A stretch of DNA of 64,000 bases from Bicyclus anynana (lineage: Eukaryota > Arthropoda > Insecta > Lepidoptera > Nymphalidae): contig NC_069085.1 of assembly GCF_947172395.1 (NCBI RefSeq), positions 1,148,112 through 1,212,111 on the forward strand. The letters run 5' to 3'. The notes beneath the pieces are model-generated. The model had not been told where the DNA came from. It did not search any database and saw only the letters and a list, made by a program, of their open reading frames with translations. The position numbers were made by a program, and so were the translations under genes. How positions within the stretch are numbered: the stretch's first letter is position 1; the number at the start of each line of letters is the position of its first letter. Positions 22,095 through 32,616 of this stretch are shown here, one piece after another.

Positions 22095-23577
22095 AAGACT
22101 GTGATCATCGAGTCTAATGAACCGTAGGAACCTCAGAATACAGAAAAGACCAGAAATCACCTTCAGCCGTCATTATAAAGCACGCATTGTGTCCGAAAAT
22201 TGTACCCGTACAAGTACACAGCACGTCAGACAACACGGCTTATTGCTAAAAGCGTTAGCTTTTAGCGATCTCTGTTCTGTGGCTTACACAGTGTGTCTAA
22301 TCGCTTGTTCGTGAAATTACACCTTAAAAGAGTAATATCAACAACTTTCTTGCTATGCACCTTCTGGAGTTTTCTATATTCTGAGATAGGTACAATATGT
22401 GTCGGTGCTCAATGCACTGTGAATAGGTTCGTACTGTGGCCAGTGAGAAGCGGCAGCCTTGCCGGGAGCGCATCTGCATTGCACTGAAAGAGTTTTCACC
22501 TGAACGAAGGCTTTGATCGTGTCTACGGGCGGTAGGCTTTTGCAGCTTTGCTGGGAGATCTATTCGTGTCTTTCTGATGTGAAATTCATACCTATGTACA
22601 TACAGCAATGGTTATTTGGAAACAAATTTAAAAGAGAAAAATAATATTGTGAAGAAGTAAAAAATTCAATTAAATCATGGAAGAATTAAATTTACTGAAA
22701 CGACAAAAACTAACACATTTTGTGTTAGTTTTGATTAAGTAATTAAACTTCTATACAATTCTTCATCATGATAATTCTGTTAAACAGTGAAAATTAACAA
22801 AAATTGTTATATACACTGCCAAAATCATTACTCCTCCTTTTGGCTTCGCCATAGTCGGGTAACAATTTGTTATTATTCATGAACTTATGTATACTTTTGG
22901 AAAAATTCGTGAGTTCAAGTGTGAAACTCGGGTGTTATTCTGTATTTCGATGCACGGTGAAGTCAAATTTAGAGTCTAAACACTTTCAGAAACTAATTCA
23001 AACACGTAAAGTCCTTTTCATGAAAGAATTCCCCTAGGCGCGGCGCTTATTGACATTTAGTAATGGCGGTTTTATTGTCATTTGTGTAAGGCACTTTCAA
23101 TTTTAGTTCAAGTTTTAGCCGCAGGACTACTCTCTTGAAAAGGAATCCACAAAACATTTTAACAATACCAATCCAATGACTCTGAAATGATATCGGCGAT
23201 AATTTTCATTTACCTGTTTATCATGTGTGCTCTGTACTTTTGGAATAAAAGGCTGCAACGCAGACTTATTCAAATGCATTGAGATCACAGGACTAATCTC
23301 CTCACAACCAATTGGAAATCAATTAGGAATGCACCAAGCATTACTCAGTGAAGACAACACACGATCAAAGGCGGTTGCAAGCGAGTGATTCGTTTGCATT
23401 CGACCACACAACATTGGGCATCGAAGCCTCGCTGATCTTGTTGTTCAACAGAATAGCATTAAAGGCTTTCTTGCTAAATAAATCCCTTTATGTTATTTTG
23501 TACATCCCATGATATAATACTCCGAGCTCCGAACAATCGTCTCTCTAGATTTCTAGAAATAAGATGGTTGATGTCAA
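22095..23577. other. No gene recognised; one small hairpin
   Basis: The hairpin AAAACTAACAC/GTGTTAGTTTT lies at 22706-22732 with a 5-nt loop. Small frames at 22117-22608 show no recognisable domain. Confidence 0.35.
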
Positions 23578-23725
23578 CTTATAAGAATAAGAATAAGAAT
23601 TGTTTTATTTGAATAAACTCAGTACATAAATAGCAATGACGTCCTGGCCCTTAAACTAGGTAAGCCCGTGTCTTAAGGGCCAGTGAATTCCCTGGGTACA
23701 TATGCTACATACAATATCCATACAA
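23578..23725 (-). mobile_element. Probable LINE 3' UTR end with TTCTTA tail
   Basis: On the minus strand an AATAAA-containing stretch (ACTGAGTTTATTCAAATAAA) runs into three TTCTTA units. A polyadenylation signal followed by a short simple repeat is how many insect LINEs end. No coding part is left. Confidence 0.4.
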
Positions 23726-23804
23726 TATCCAAAAGAATTTTTACAAAGATCTTAAAAATACATTACTAAAAAAAAAGTTTATAATTTTTAATTTTGTGTG
23801 CATG

Positions 23805-23940
23805 TGTTAGTGCGCGTGTGTGTGTGTGTGTGTAAATACATGCATGCGTGTAAGTGCGGGTATGGCTGTGTGTGTGCGTGTGTGTGTGCGTGTGTGTGTC
23901 TGTATGCGGCTATGTCTATGTGTGTGCGTATGAGTGTGAG
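23805..23940. repeat. GT-rich tract
   Basis: About 136 bp of interrupted GT/GC/AT alternation, including GTGTGTGTGTGTGTGTGT. Such runs can adopt Z-DNA. No element is visible on either side. Confidence 0.85.
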
Positions 23941-24433
23941 TTATAACTAGACTTCTTTAGTATTAATATTATATTTACCTTTACTATTAATATTTAACTA
24001 CTAGATTAGGTACTAGTTTCAAAATACAATCTTAATTTTATTTTATTTGTGGACTAAATATGGATCCATTATGTTTTCCGTATTATCATAATTAACTGTA
24101 GATAAAGTAGATAATTAACCACTTTTTTAATCTTATTTTATTATTTTTTTAATCTTATTTTTACTTATCATCTTGTAAAAACACGATACCATTCGCAAGG
24201 TAAAGTATTCTTTAAAATATATCCTCTAGGCAATTTTCGACCTGCCTAGACATAATTTTTAACACAATTATTGAGTCTAGATTACCTACTTAACGATTAG
24301 TGAATGTTTTGATCATAAAAATGTAAAATCCCTAAAACAGACGACGTTTAGTACTTATAAACTAACTATACTTGATTACTCGAAATTGGATTTAAATTAG
24401 CAATGTTAGTTCTTCAAACTACGAGTAGGTAAA

Positions 24434-24522
24434 TGCCCTGCCATTGCCACTTTATCTTTGCGACTACTTGAGCTATGTCGGTAAAGTTAGTTTTTCTGCG
24501 GGTCTTCTAATTTATAATTCGA
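24434..24522 (-). mobile_element. LINE fragment (RTE-like C-terminal region)
   Basis: CTGCCATTGCCACTTTATC, TTGAGCTATGTCGG and TTTTTCTGCGGGTCTTC match, with changes, the same block at 34590-34654 and 31130-31200. It encodes the region upstream of the GRPxxRW motif. Confidence 0.5.
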
Positions 24523-24639
24523 TAACCGAATGCAAGCGGCTTAAAACCGTTTTTTTCTGATTGCGTAAATTCCGTAAATTCCGCAGGCATTTTCTGATTT
24601 GGCCCGAAGGTAGAAAGATGAACTGAACGGTTCTATAAG

Positions 24640-24736
24640 GGCGTCTCCTCTGACATGGCTGTAAACCGTGTTGTTTGGAAGTACTAATACATATGAATGT
24701 TCAGCAGAGGACGTCTATCGGTTGATAATAATGATG
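24640..24736 (+). mobile_element. LINE 3' tail fragment mixed with repeat M1
   Basis: AAGGGCGTCTCCTCTGA matches repeat M1 (25452-25470). It is followed by GTTTGGAAG, CAGCAGAGGACGTCTATCGG and a degenerate GAT tail, as at the LINE 3' ends. Confidence 0.4.
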
Positions 24737-25344
24737 TAAGTTCATGCTATTTAAAAAACGTTGTGCCATCTATGAATACCGACTAGTAATGATGTAGGTA
24801 TTTAGTTATATTTAAAACGATATTCTCAATTATTTCCTAAGTATTTTGTCTCCCTTTAATTATATAAAAAAATAACAAAATTTTTAACTGACACTTCACA
24901 CAAGCGATGGTAAAAGGCCGACTAGAAACATGTGAATGAGCTACTTAGCTAGTATTAAGGACGCCAAGTCTTATTCCAACGTATATAGAGCACCGTGCTG
25001 CATACGCGTATAATACACGTATGCAGGCCGTATACAGGCCGTACATTGAAGTATATTTGCACACGCGCGTCTCCCCGAGCCTATTTCATCTTTCTGCTCA
25101 CAAAAAGAAGTAGGTCGCGCCGAGTCTGTCTATATCTGACCTGCTTTGGAAGACGGTCTGCTCTATATGTATAAATCCGGACTAGGTGTAAAACTAGATG
25201 CTTAATTATAAAGCTAGAAGTTAGTGCAGCTATGTTTAGTAATGGATGAACTAGAAGAGCTTTTTTAGACCAAGAGCTAGGTACGTTTTTTCAGACACCG
25301 TTTAAGATATAAACTTTTCTTTCCTTATTGTATAAATCCTGTAA

Positions 25345-25505
25345 GCTTCTTAATGGGACCTCAGAGGTATCTCCGGGGGTTTTGGGCGAGTGCAGAAGCA
25401 TCATCTGATGGGACCTGAAGGCTGAAGCAGTAGAGGGAGGAACGACTCTCTAAGGGCGTCTCCTCTGAGAGTTGGACCTCGGCTTAGAGGGCCGTTCTGG
25501 AAGGG
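25345..25505 (+). repeat. Dispersed repeat M1, copy 1
   Basis: It starts TAAGCTTCTTAATGGGACC and ends near CTCTAAGGGCGTCTCCTCTG and GAGGGCCGTTC. Related copies lie at 31225-31400 (minus) and 51617-51775 (plus). No coding frame or terminal repeats are visible. It could be an internal piece of a larger element. Confidence 0.5.
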
Positions 25506-26289
25506 TGTTATAAACTTTAAGGGTGGGTGTTTAATGCTCTTTAGATTATTGTAGGATTTAAGAACCTTTCTTGATGGATACGAAATAATTACCTATACCC
25601 ATATTATGTCCATGGACCGCCAAACTTATAGTAGCTACGTATGTACATTAACGCGCGCGAAGCCGGAGGTAAATCTAGTAATGTATATTATTTTTTGCAC
25701 ATCTACGAGTACGTGCATCTACATCGACGTTGTCAGAACGTCAGTTTAAAAATCAATTCCATGTGAAGGCGATAGGATACATATTTGCGTAAATATTCAA
25801 AAGTATTATTGAAATGTAATGCTTATAACAGAAGACAATTTATGTTTTAACACACATCACTATTCTGTTGTCGATAAAGTTGGTTTTTGAAAGGCAATTT
25901 TAGCTACTATAGATGAAATGCGATTTTTCTTGAATAGTGCAGTACGTTTAAGATTAATCGCATGCAATGGAGCTTATCGAAGTAGAAATACTTTATGGGA
26001 TTATAACACATTTTATTATTGTAACGCTTAAGTATAGGTAGCATACATTTTTTTTCTTATACCCTAGATATTGACGGATGGAGTTAGCAGTTTATGCATT
26101 GATGTCTTATAACCAAAGTATTATTTATGTCAATATCTTATTTTAGGGCGACAACTGAGGAATTTTCAAAATTTTCGCAATTGTCGTCTGATGGCATCGG
26201 AGCATACCATTGTATTAGCAAAGAAGTACTTTCAAACGATTCAACATGCCGCGTAGATACCAATTAGAGATAAGAGCGCTTACCTACAG
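25506..26289. other. No feature recognised
   Basis: AT-rich, with no named repeat or credible frame. The same holds for 23941-24433 and 24737-25344, apart from a mixed patch near 24990-25140. Confidence 0.35.
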
Positions 26290-26405
26290 TCATCATGTCA
26301 GGCGATGGACTTCCATTGCAGGACATAGGCCTTTCGTAGGTACTTCCAAACATCACGATACTAAACCATTTGCATCCAGCGAATACCTGCGACTCACTTG
26401 ACTTG
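26290..26405 (-). mobile_element. LINE 3' end fragment (RTE-like)
   Basis: CAGGACATAGGCCTTTCGTAG, CAAACATCACGATACTAAAC and GCATCCAGCGAATACCTGCG match the minus-strand LINE end at 4376-4546. The GAT tail has decayed. Confidence 0.6.
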
Positions 26406-26570
26406 TTGGAGGGCATTATATAAATCGACACAGAAGCCAAAAATATATTTTTTATTTTTTTTGGTTGACCAGGCATTAGGCTAACACTGCTAAATAAATT
26501 AAAATGAAACTGATTTGAACTATATGAAGAAAATTATAGAAAACTTTTTGTCGCGAAAATAAAATTAGGA

Positions 26571-26617
26571 ATGGGGTGAAATAGGGGTTGAAAGTCAAAG
26601 TCGCGGGCATTCGCTAA
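26571..26617 (+). mobile_element. Helitron-like 3' end
   Basis: GGGGTGAAATAGGGGTTGAA is followed by AAGTCGCGGGCATTCGCTAA. It resembles the end at 45040-45255, but the terminal CTAG has changed to CTAA. Confidence 0.4.
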
Positions 26618-26913
26618 TTTCATTAAAAAAGAAAATTTATTTATTGCAAAGCATTTCATATGCTCTAACACAAAGCGCTCCAAAAATTGGGAAGATTTTA
26701 CCATTGTTTCCGCAGAATACACTTTTTGTAATCCGTGGTAATGTAATCGGCAAGCTATTTGTAATTCAATGATTCCAGTACGTTTACCTCTCGCAGGCTT
26801 ATTTGTTAGTCAAAGCATTGGTACAGCGCGGTCATTGTATTAGATCTTTGTTTAAAGCGACTCTATGGTTACTATGGGCAGCTAGGGCGCCGTTCTTATC
26901 ACGTGATTTTTAG

Positions 26914-27060
26914 CTTCATCTTCTTCTTCTTAAGGTGCCTCTCCGACTAGCGAAGGTTGGCAGTCAGATTCTTGGACTCGTCTCTATCCTTCGCGAGGCG
27001 AAATAATTGTGCGGCGCTCGCGATCCCGGTCCACTCTCTGATGTTTCTCAGCGAAGACTT
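26914..27060 (-). pseudogene. RTE-like LINE ORF2 C-terminal remnant
   Basis: Minus-strand translation reads RESGPGSRAPHNYF in one frame and REWTGIASAAQLFRLAKDR in another, then KNLTANLR and a stop, then AAGAAGAAG. It is the same family as 7550-7766. It faces a plus-strand copy of the same end at 27331-27388. Confidence 0.6.
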
Positions 27061-27093
27061 CTTTTAGTTTCATAATATTCTGATTACAGCTAG

Positions 27094-27243
27094 GCTATTC
27101 TGTAACGATATTTTTGTAACTCGCAAGTGTGAGTTTTGAATTCACCTCTATCTCTCTCTGTTTAACACGATACTATAGAGAAAGATAGCAGTGAATTCGA
27201 GACTCGCACTTGCCAGTTATACAAAACATCGTTAGAGAATAGC
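27094..27243. mobile_element. Foldback MITE, 150 bp
   Basis: The element is an almost complete palindrome. GCTATTCTGTAACGATATTT at the left pairs with the right end, which reads GCTATTCTCTAACGATGTTT on the other strand. The match continues through TGAATTCAC and TCTATCTCTC to the centre. A diverged copy is at 51538-51847. It is not coding, and no clear target duplication was found. Confidence 0.7.
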
Positions 27244-27248
27244 TGGTG

Positions 27249-27303
27249 GACACACCCTCCGATATCGGAGGCAGAGGTCATATCCATTAGGCTATCACGG
27301 CTC
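27249..27303 (-). mobile_element. SINE-A head fragment
   Basis: ACACCCTCCGATATCGGAGG, then GCAGAGGTCATATCC and GGCTATCACGGCTC match the tRNA-like head of SINE-A on the minus strand. It adjoins the foldback element. Confidence 0.6.
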
Positions 27304-27330
27304 TTACAACTATTTAGCCAAAAATAAAGA

Positions 27331-27388
27331 AGAATTTACAAAGCTGACTGCCAACCTATTTGGAAAGACACTCGAAGAAGAAGAAATC
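27331..27388 (+). mobile_element. RTE-like LINE 3' tip
   Basis: AAGCTGACTGCCAACCTATT encodes LTANLx and is followed by AAAGACACTCGAAGAAGAAG, the LINE 3' tip. Only about 58 bp remain. Confidence 0.5.
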
Positions 27389-27757
27389 CTAATACTATTA
27401 TAGACGCGAAAGTTTGTATGCATGTACGTTTGTTTGAATATTTGTTTTGATGTTTCTTACTTTTTAACGCCGCTACTACTGAAGCGATTTGGCTGAAATT
27501 TGGAATGGAAATAGATTTTACTTTGGATTAACACGACAAAGACGTACCAAGCGATTTAGCGTTCCGGTACGATGTCGTGTAGAAACCGAAAAGGGGTGTG
27601 GATTTTCATCCTCCTCCTAACAAGTTAGCCTGCTTCCATCTTAGACTGCATCATCACTTAACATCAGTTGAGCTTGTAGTCAAGGGCTTACTTGTAAATA
27701 ATTAAAAAAAAAGAATAACTATATTCCACGCGTACGAAGCCGCGGACGTTCGCTAGT
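27389..27757 (+). mobile_element. Helitron-like element split by a SINE
   Basis: The left part (27389-27534) runs from CTAATACTATTATAGACGCG to CTTTGGATTAACAC. The right part (27714-27757) reads CTATATTCCACGCG, then GTACGAAGCCGCGGACGTTCGCTAG. By comparison with 10391-10614, about 60 bp of the interior is missing at the junction, where SINE-B now sits. Confidence 0.65.
27535..27713 (+). mobile_element. SINE-B body and 3' end, nested
   Basis: GACGTACCAAGCGATTTAGC, GTAGAAACCG, CAAGTTAGCCTGCTTCC and CAAGGGCTTACTTG end in an A run. The head is missing. It lies inside the Helitron-like element, so it inserted later or by a combined deletion event. Confidence 0.7.
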
Positions 27758-28515
27758 AAAGTATATACGTAAGTATAAGTAGAAACAATTCGAAACATAA
27801 CAAAGAATCTGTAACCTAACATTTAATAATATACATATGGGTACGTACGACCTACCAACCAAACTGAACGGTCTCCTTTATGACGGTAATCGTCTAGTAA
27901 TGGCGCCCCCCGCGGCGCAAGGTCCGAGACGTCTGAAATGTTGCAATTACCGCCCCCTAGCCGAATTTATGCGAAGCAGCTAAAATAACAGGGCGCCACG
28001 CTCTGATTTACGGTGCGCTTGCTTCTGAGAAGCGGCTCAGGTAAAAAACTCTACTTGTTTTACCGTCATTGCTTTGACTGTGACCGCCGTGATTCACCGG
28101 TACTAATAATATCAATATAAATGTAATTATCTGTTTGTCTGTACGTTCATATGGATAAACTGGCGATTTTCGTTTACTTTTTTAAAAAATCAAATTTAGA
28201 GTAGCTTATTTTAACCCTCTACTAGGCCAGGCACCTGTACAAGAGAATGCAATGTAACTTAGGTTTACTTAAGCTAGTTAAGGGTGATAATATTTGACTC
28301 TGTAGCTAAGCAATACAGCAAGCAGTCGCACTATAGTTCGCTCTGACAAGCAATCAGTATGCAGTGCTATAATTTTAGAATAGTATACATGCTAAGTCTT
28401 ATGTACATAAACAAGCAACGCTAAAGTAAATTACAGCAACGCTGCTTGGCGGCAAAAATAAGCATGGCCACAAATTGTGTCCCAATATATCGCTACCTGA
28501 TTACCATATGATATT
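27758..28515. other. Unassigned, with one GC-rich patch
   Basis: 27895-28045 is GC-rich (GGCGCCCCCCGCGGCGC; CCGCCCCCTAG), in contrast to its AT-rich surroundings. No frame is convincing. It could be regulatory DNA or a decayed element. Confidence 0.3.
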
Positions 28516-29112
28516 GCAATGAAAGAAGAATAAGCATTTTTTTCACCATCAATGTAAGCCAATAGAAAAAATAACCTGTGTTGGTTATAATAATAAAATT
28601 CACTAATTTTCGACTTATATTCAGCATATAAAAACAAAATCGGCCAGTATGGCTTGAATGTGCCGGTAATGCGGACTGATATCTGGTGATTAGAATTGCG
28701 CTGATCATCGCACTATAATTCGCAACAACGAGAGAGGTCAGACGAGGGTTCGAGCAGCATACAGTGCAAATAAATCAGTTCTATAGTCTTAGAGTGAGAC
28801 TGCATCATAGATGCTACGCATTACGTGACTATAATTAAAAGCAACCGTATTATTAAAATTTAAAAAAGAAAAAGCATTATTTTAACCATTATTGTAAGAC
28901 AACGTGTGTTGGTTGTGGTAGTGAATAATAAAATTCAAAACACGACCTCTATTCATCTTTTAAAACAAAAACGGCCAGTACGGCTCGAATGCGCCGGTAA
29001 TGCTGACTGACATTTGGTAATTGGGCCGGCGCTGATCATCGCGCTATAATTCGCAGCGACGAGCGAGGTCAGTCTCGGGTTGGAGCAGCGTACGAGTACT
29101 GTTCAAATAATC
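28516..29112. repeat. Diverged tandem duplication, period about 331-340 bp
   Basis: Blocks recur in the same order: AAGCATTTTTTTCACCAT (28532) and AAGCATTATTTTAACCAT (28872); TGTGTTGGTT in both; CTGATCATCGCACTATAATT (28701) and CTGATCATCGCGCTATAATT (29032). Period varies because of indels. A weak third trace (GTCGCACTATAGTTCGC) lies near 28325. Confidence 0.65.
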
Positions 29113-29311
29113 GCCTATTTTTTGTACCACTCGTAACTACAAAGGCTTTTGTTGAGTCCTTTGTTGTTTTATTGATTGTGCATACATTATTACTCATAGT
29201 TTTTAATTGGCGAATAAAACATTGAGTTGTGATTGCGTCAGACTTACTGTAATTGACATATTACAAAAAGTATTTTAGTGTTAAATCAATTTTATTAATT
29301 AATATATTTAC

Positions 29312-29508
29312 ACTAGCTGACGCCGCGTGGTTTTACCCGCGTGGTTCCCGTTCCCGTAGGAATACGGGAATAATATATAGACTATAGCCTTCTTCAATAA
29401 ATGTGTTATCTAACACAGAAAGTTTTCAAATCGGACCAGTAGTTCCTGAGATTAGCCCGTTCAATCAAACAAACAAACTCTTCAGCTTTATAATTTTAGT
29501 ATAGATAA
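29312..29508 (-). mobile_element. Helitron-like element, second type, near full length
   Basis: On the minus strand it starts ATACTAAAATTATAAAGC and contains GAACTACTGGTCCGATTTG. It ends GCGGCGTCAGCTAG before T. Close copies lie at 49520 and 54254. Confidence 0.6.
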
Positions 29509-29547
29509 TATGTCATAATTATTCACCTAATTTACCGGCCTACTATA

Positions 29548-29882
29548 GGGCCAGGCATTCCTCCATAAAGGAAAAGGAATATGGAGCTTAGACTCACCAC
29601 ACTGCTTCAATACTGGTCAACGGTGTAAGCGTCATAATACCAATAAACACAGCTTCTATACTTTTCTTTATTTACTTTTTAACGATTATTATCAGATATT
29701 AATGATAATGAATAACTGACGACGTGATGTCCGAACGGAAATATAACATCATCCACCTCCCAACTTCGGCTGGAAAATTTTTACTATTTTCAAGAAGAAA
29801 GAAAAGCTCAATAGTTTATAGACTTAGCACTCGAACCCAGTATCTGAAGACACTTTGTTTTAACTACTGGTCTAACGACTTA
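29548..29882 (-). mobile_element. SINE-C copy, near full length
   Basis: On the minus strand a tRNA-like head with GGGTTCGAGTGC is followed by AAACTATTGAGCTTTTC, then GAAGTTGGGAGGTGG, GTGAGTCTAAGCTCCATAT and CCTGGCCC at the 3' end. An extra AT-rich insert is present near 29640-29690. Confidence 0.5.
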
Positions 29883-29902
29883 TGGTCTCAATCCTAGATT
29901 TC

Positions 29903-30183
29903 ATTTTTTTATTGAATGACAAGTGAGCCCTTGACTGCTCTCACCTGATGCAATTAAAAATGGAAGTGGGCTTACTTGGGAGAGGTCTACATGCATTTCT
30001 ACGCAGCATCGTACCGGAACGTTAAATCACTTGGCTGTAGGGTGGTAACTAGCTATGGCCAATGGCCATCTTCCTGAACAGACCTGAGCCAATTTAGAAA
30101 TTATACGATCCTAAATTGACCCGGAAATCGAACCCAGGACGTTTCAGTTGAAACTACACCAGTACCAACTACGCCAGAGAGGT
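29903..30183 (-). mobile_element. SINE-B copy, diverged, with head
   Basis: On the minus strand the tRNA-like head holds B-box-like GGGTTCGATTTCC. TAGTTACCACCCTACAG, GATTTAACGTTCCGGTACG and GCTCACTTGTCATTCAAT follow. It differs more from the other copies and may be an older subfamily. Confidence 0.6.
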
Positions 30184-30404
30184 CATCAAAATAAAATTAA
30201 GTAAAACTAACAATATTTAAGTATTATTTGTTTAAATAACTTTCGTCGTAATGCGACTAACTGAAATTATGACAATAATTAGCCATTTTTGTCTGCCTCA
30301 GTCACGACGTGCTAGAGACATATCTAACAGTATAAAATTACACCTTCACACAGGAAGTAAAACTATAAGAAATTGTAATTGTTATCAATTGTAAATTATA
30401 GTAC

Positions 30405-30592
30405 TGTATGACTTTTTCATTTCAAAAGAGCAACTGTTGAGTTTCTTGCCGGTATCTTCTCAGCAGAACTTGCCTTCCGAACCGGTGGTAGAATCTTTAC
30501 AAATAGTCAACTGACGTGTCAAAAGTGCTTGTAAATTGAGCCTACTTTAAATAAATGAATTTTGATTTTGATTTTTTGATTTTGAAATCTTT
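30405..30592 (+). mobile_element. LINE 3' UTR end with TTTTGAT tail
   Basis: AAAAGAGCAACTGTTGAG, TTTCTTGCCGGTATCTTCTC, CCGAACCGGTGGTAG and GACGTGTCAAAAGTGCTTG lead into AATAAATG and a GATTTT-type simple tail. I recognise this block as a common 3' end in lepidopteran genomes, most likely of a jockey-like LINE. A decayed copy is at 52066-52135. Confidence 0.55.
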
Positions 30593-30621
30593 GGATACGA
30601 GACAAACAGAGAAAGAAACTT

Positions 30622-30828
30622 TTATTTCGTAACTTCTGCTGTAGTACAATGTTTGGGCCATATGTCACGCAACAATACTAGCATGCGGTGTCGGTAGCTC
30701 ATTGCGTTTTTGTCGCATTTTCGAGTTTTTATGACACATCTTAGCCATTTTTTTGGTGCGTTACCATTGTGAAGCGAACTTTCATCTGTTTTAAACGCAC
30801 TATAACTTCTAATGATATTTAAAAGCAA
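30622..30828 (-). other. Unrecognised 68-residue ORF followed by AATAAA
   Basis: The frame has mixed composition (KKWLRCVIKTRKCDKNAM, RHRMLVLLRDIWPKH). On the minus strand AATAAA directly follows its stop. No domain is recognised. It may be the end of an old element or chance. Confidence 0.2.
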
Positions 30829-30939
30829 TTATGCTTTGTTGAATTCTACAATCAACCTACAAAGCTTAGCGTACAACTTGAGGTTCGCAATTTCTGACGC
30901 ACTTGGGTTCCAACCAAGGTTCAAGCGCTTTCGTAAGGA

Positions 30940-31209
30940 TATCATCATCATCCATCATTAGGTAACAGCCGACGGACATCCACTGCTGGAGATAGGCCTC
31001 TTGCATAAACTTCCAAACAAAACAGTCTCGAGTCGCCAGCATCCAGCGGCTCCCTACAACCCGCTCGATATTCTCAGTGCACCCAGTGAAAAGTCGATCA
31101 ACACTGCGCTTTCCGGTGCTGGGTCGACACTTTAGCTTCGCGACTCGGTGAGCTACGTCAATTACTTTGGTTCTTCTGTGGATCTCCTTATTTCTGATTC
31201 GAGCATAGC
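30940..31209 (-). pseudogene. RTE-like LINE ORF2 C-terminal remnant with GAT tail
   Basis: Minus-strand translation shows IRNKEIHRRTKVIDVAHRVA, KLKCRPSTGKRSVDR, RVVGSRWML and EAYLQQW, then a stop and a GAT-type tail. These are the last 90 or so residues of an RTE-type protein (usual form: IRNEEIRRRTRVTDIA...GRPxTRWTDD...EAYVQQWTS). Confidence 0.7.
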
Positions 31210-31224
31210 TTGCTACATATCTAA

Positions 31225-31400
31225 AAAATACATCCCATTCGAACGGCCCTTAGCTCGAGGTCTGACTCTGACAGGAGACATTAGAGAGTCGATTTCCCCT
31301 TCATTCTTCATCTAGTCCTCTAGTCCCTCTGGCAAAGTCCCTAGGCGTTCGCCTGAACAATACGTTGACACTGCTGAGGTCCCGTTAAGAAGCCTAATGC
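31225..31400 (-). repeat. Dispersed repeat M1, copy 2
   Basis: On the minus strand TTAGGCTTCTTAACGGGACC opens the copy, and TCGACTCTCTAATGTCTCC and AAGGGCCGTTCGAATGG close it, in the same order as at 25345-25505. Confidence 0.5.
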
Positions 31401-32517
31401 AAATAAATACCTTTGTTTTCCTAAGGCATCAATACGTTTATTCTTCATTCGGTTTTAAAATGCTTATACGTAATTTTAGTGCTTATATGCCGAGCCAAGC
31501 AGTGTTTTGGTCTGAAAGTTGCCGGTGAAATTACAGACAAGAATATGAAACGATGTCTCACGCTACATTTACATCTTTCTGATGAGTGTTCACAATGTAA
31601 AATGTGTTCCTATAGTCCTGAAATCGAAGACTTTATAATGGCACTAATGGCCAGAATGTTCCATCACACACTTAAAACAAATCAAACTTTAAATAACATA
31701 CTTATCTTAATATGTTAATATAATAATTATTTTTAAGTGCAGAAGACTAATAATTCCAATCCCGATACTAACAATGGAATCTTAATAAGTGGCCGGAATG
31801 GCAACATTATTTCGTAAAAAAAAATGTATTAGATATTAGGCATCACATAAATTCCGAAGCCCATTAAAACCAAAACGATTTATCTCGTAACCTTACCGTG
31901 TATTTTATATTAAAACCTCTGTTTGCGCAAGTGCTGCTTCTACTGTGACACTAAGTTTGACAAAATATATTTTCCCCAATTTCAATACTTTTGTATCCAT
32001 TGCCGATTATGTATACTCCTTTGAGTTATAATTGTTAAAAACAGCCAGCAATGTACTCAATACAATTTGATACAGCTGTTGTTAGTTACGAATAATACGC
32101 ACACACATGCAAAGGTATTAGGCTCAGTTCACACACGCGTAGAGGCAGGTACCAAAAGTTAATTGCCATCGTATACGCTCAATGTTCATAAAATTCTACC
32201 TGAGAATGTCAGAAGTGTGGACAGGTCAGAATTTTTTTTCTCCAGTTACGGTTCAATGTTAGTTATTACTTCCATTGTGGTACTTTTTCATTTGGACTCT
32301 AAAAAAGAGTTTTATTTTCGATTTTATATACCAAAGAAATATTTTGAAAAAGAAAATTAAAGAGGGATAATTGAATTAATGTATTTAATTATTATGGTAT
32401 TTAGTGCTCCGGGTCAAGATTTCATTTTACTAGTTAGCGGAAGAGCTAGCACTCCTATATATTAATTTACTCTTTGGCTAGCACGCTGTATAACCGTAAA
32501 CCGTAGCATATTCGCTG
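31401..32517. other. No feature recognised
   Basis: AT-rich. Plus-strand frames at 31479-31718 and 32163-32360 have no recognisable domain. Confidence 0.35.
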
Positions 32518-32616
32518 CCTTTGCGTCGATTTATTGTAAAGTTAGATTGATTCCAAAACCAATCCACTTTTAAATAAACCTTATCTGAATATAAAAACAT
32601 AACTACAATAAAACCT
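32518..32616 (-). repeat. 99-bp repeat with shared open frame, copy 1
   Basis: It matches 36813-36911 with about three substitutions and no indel. In both copies the minus frame reads FIVVMFLYSDKVYLKVDWFW, then NQxNFTINxRKG. Here it lies in a longer frame (32478-32696, 72 codons) with a hydrophobic stretch upstream. It could be part of an unknown repeat or a duplicated exon. Confidence 0.55.
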
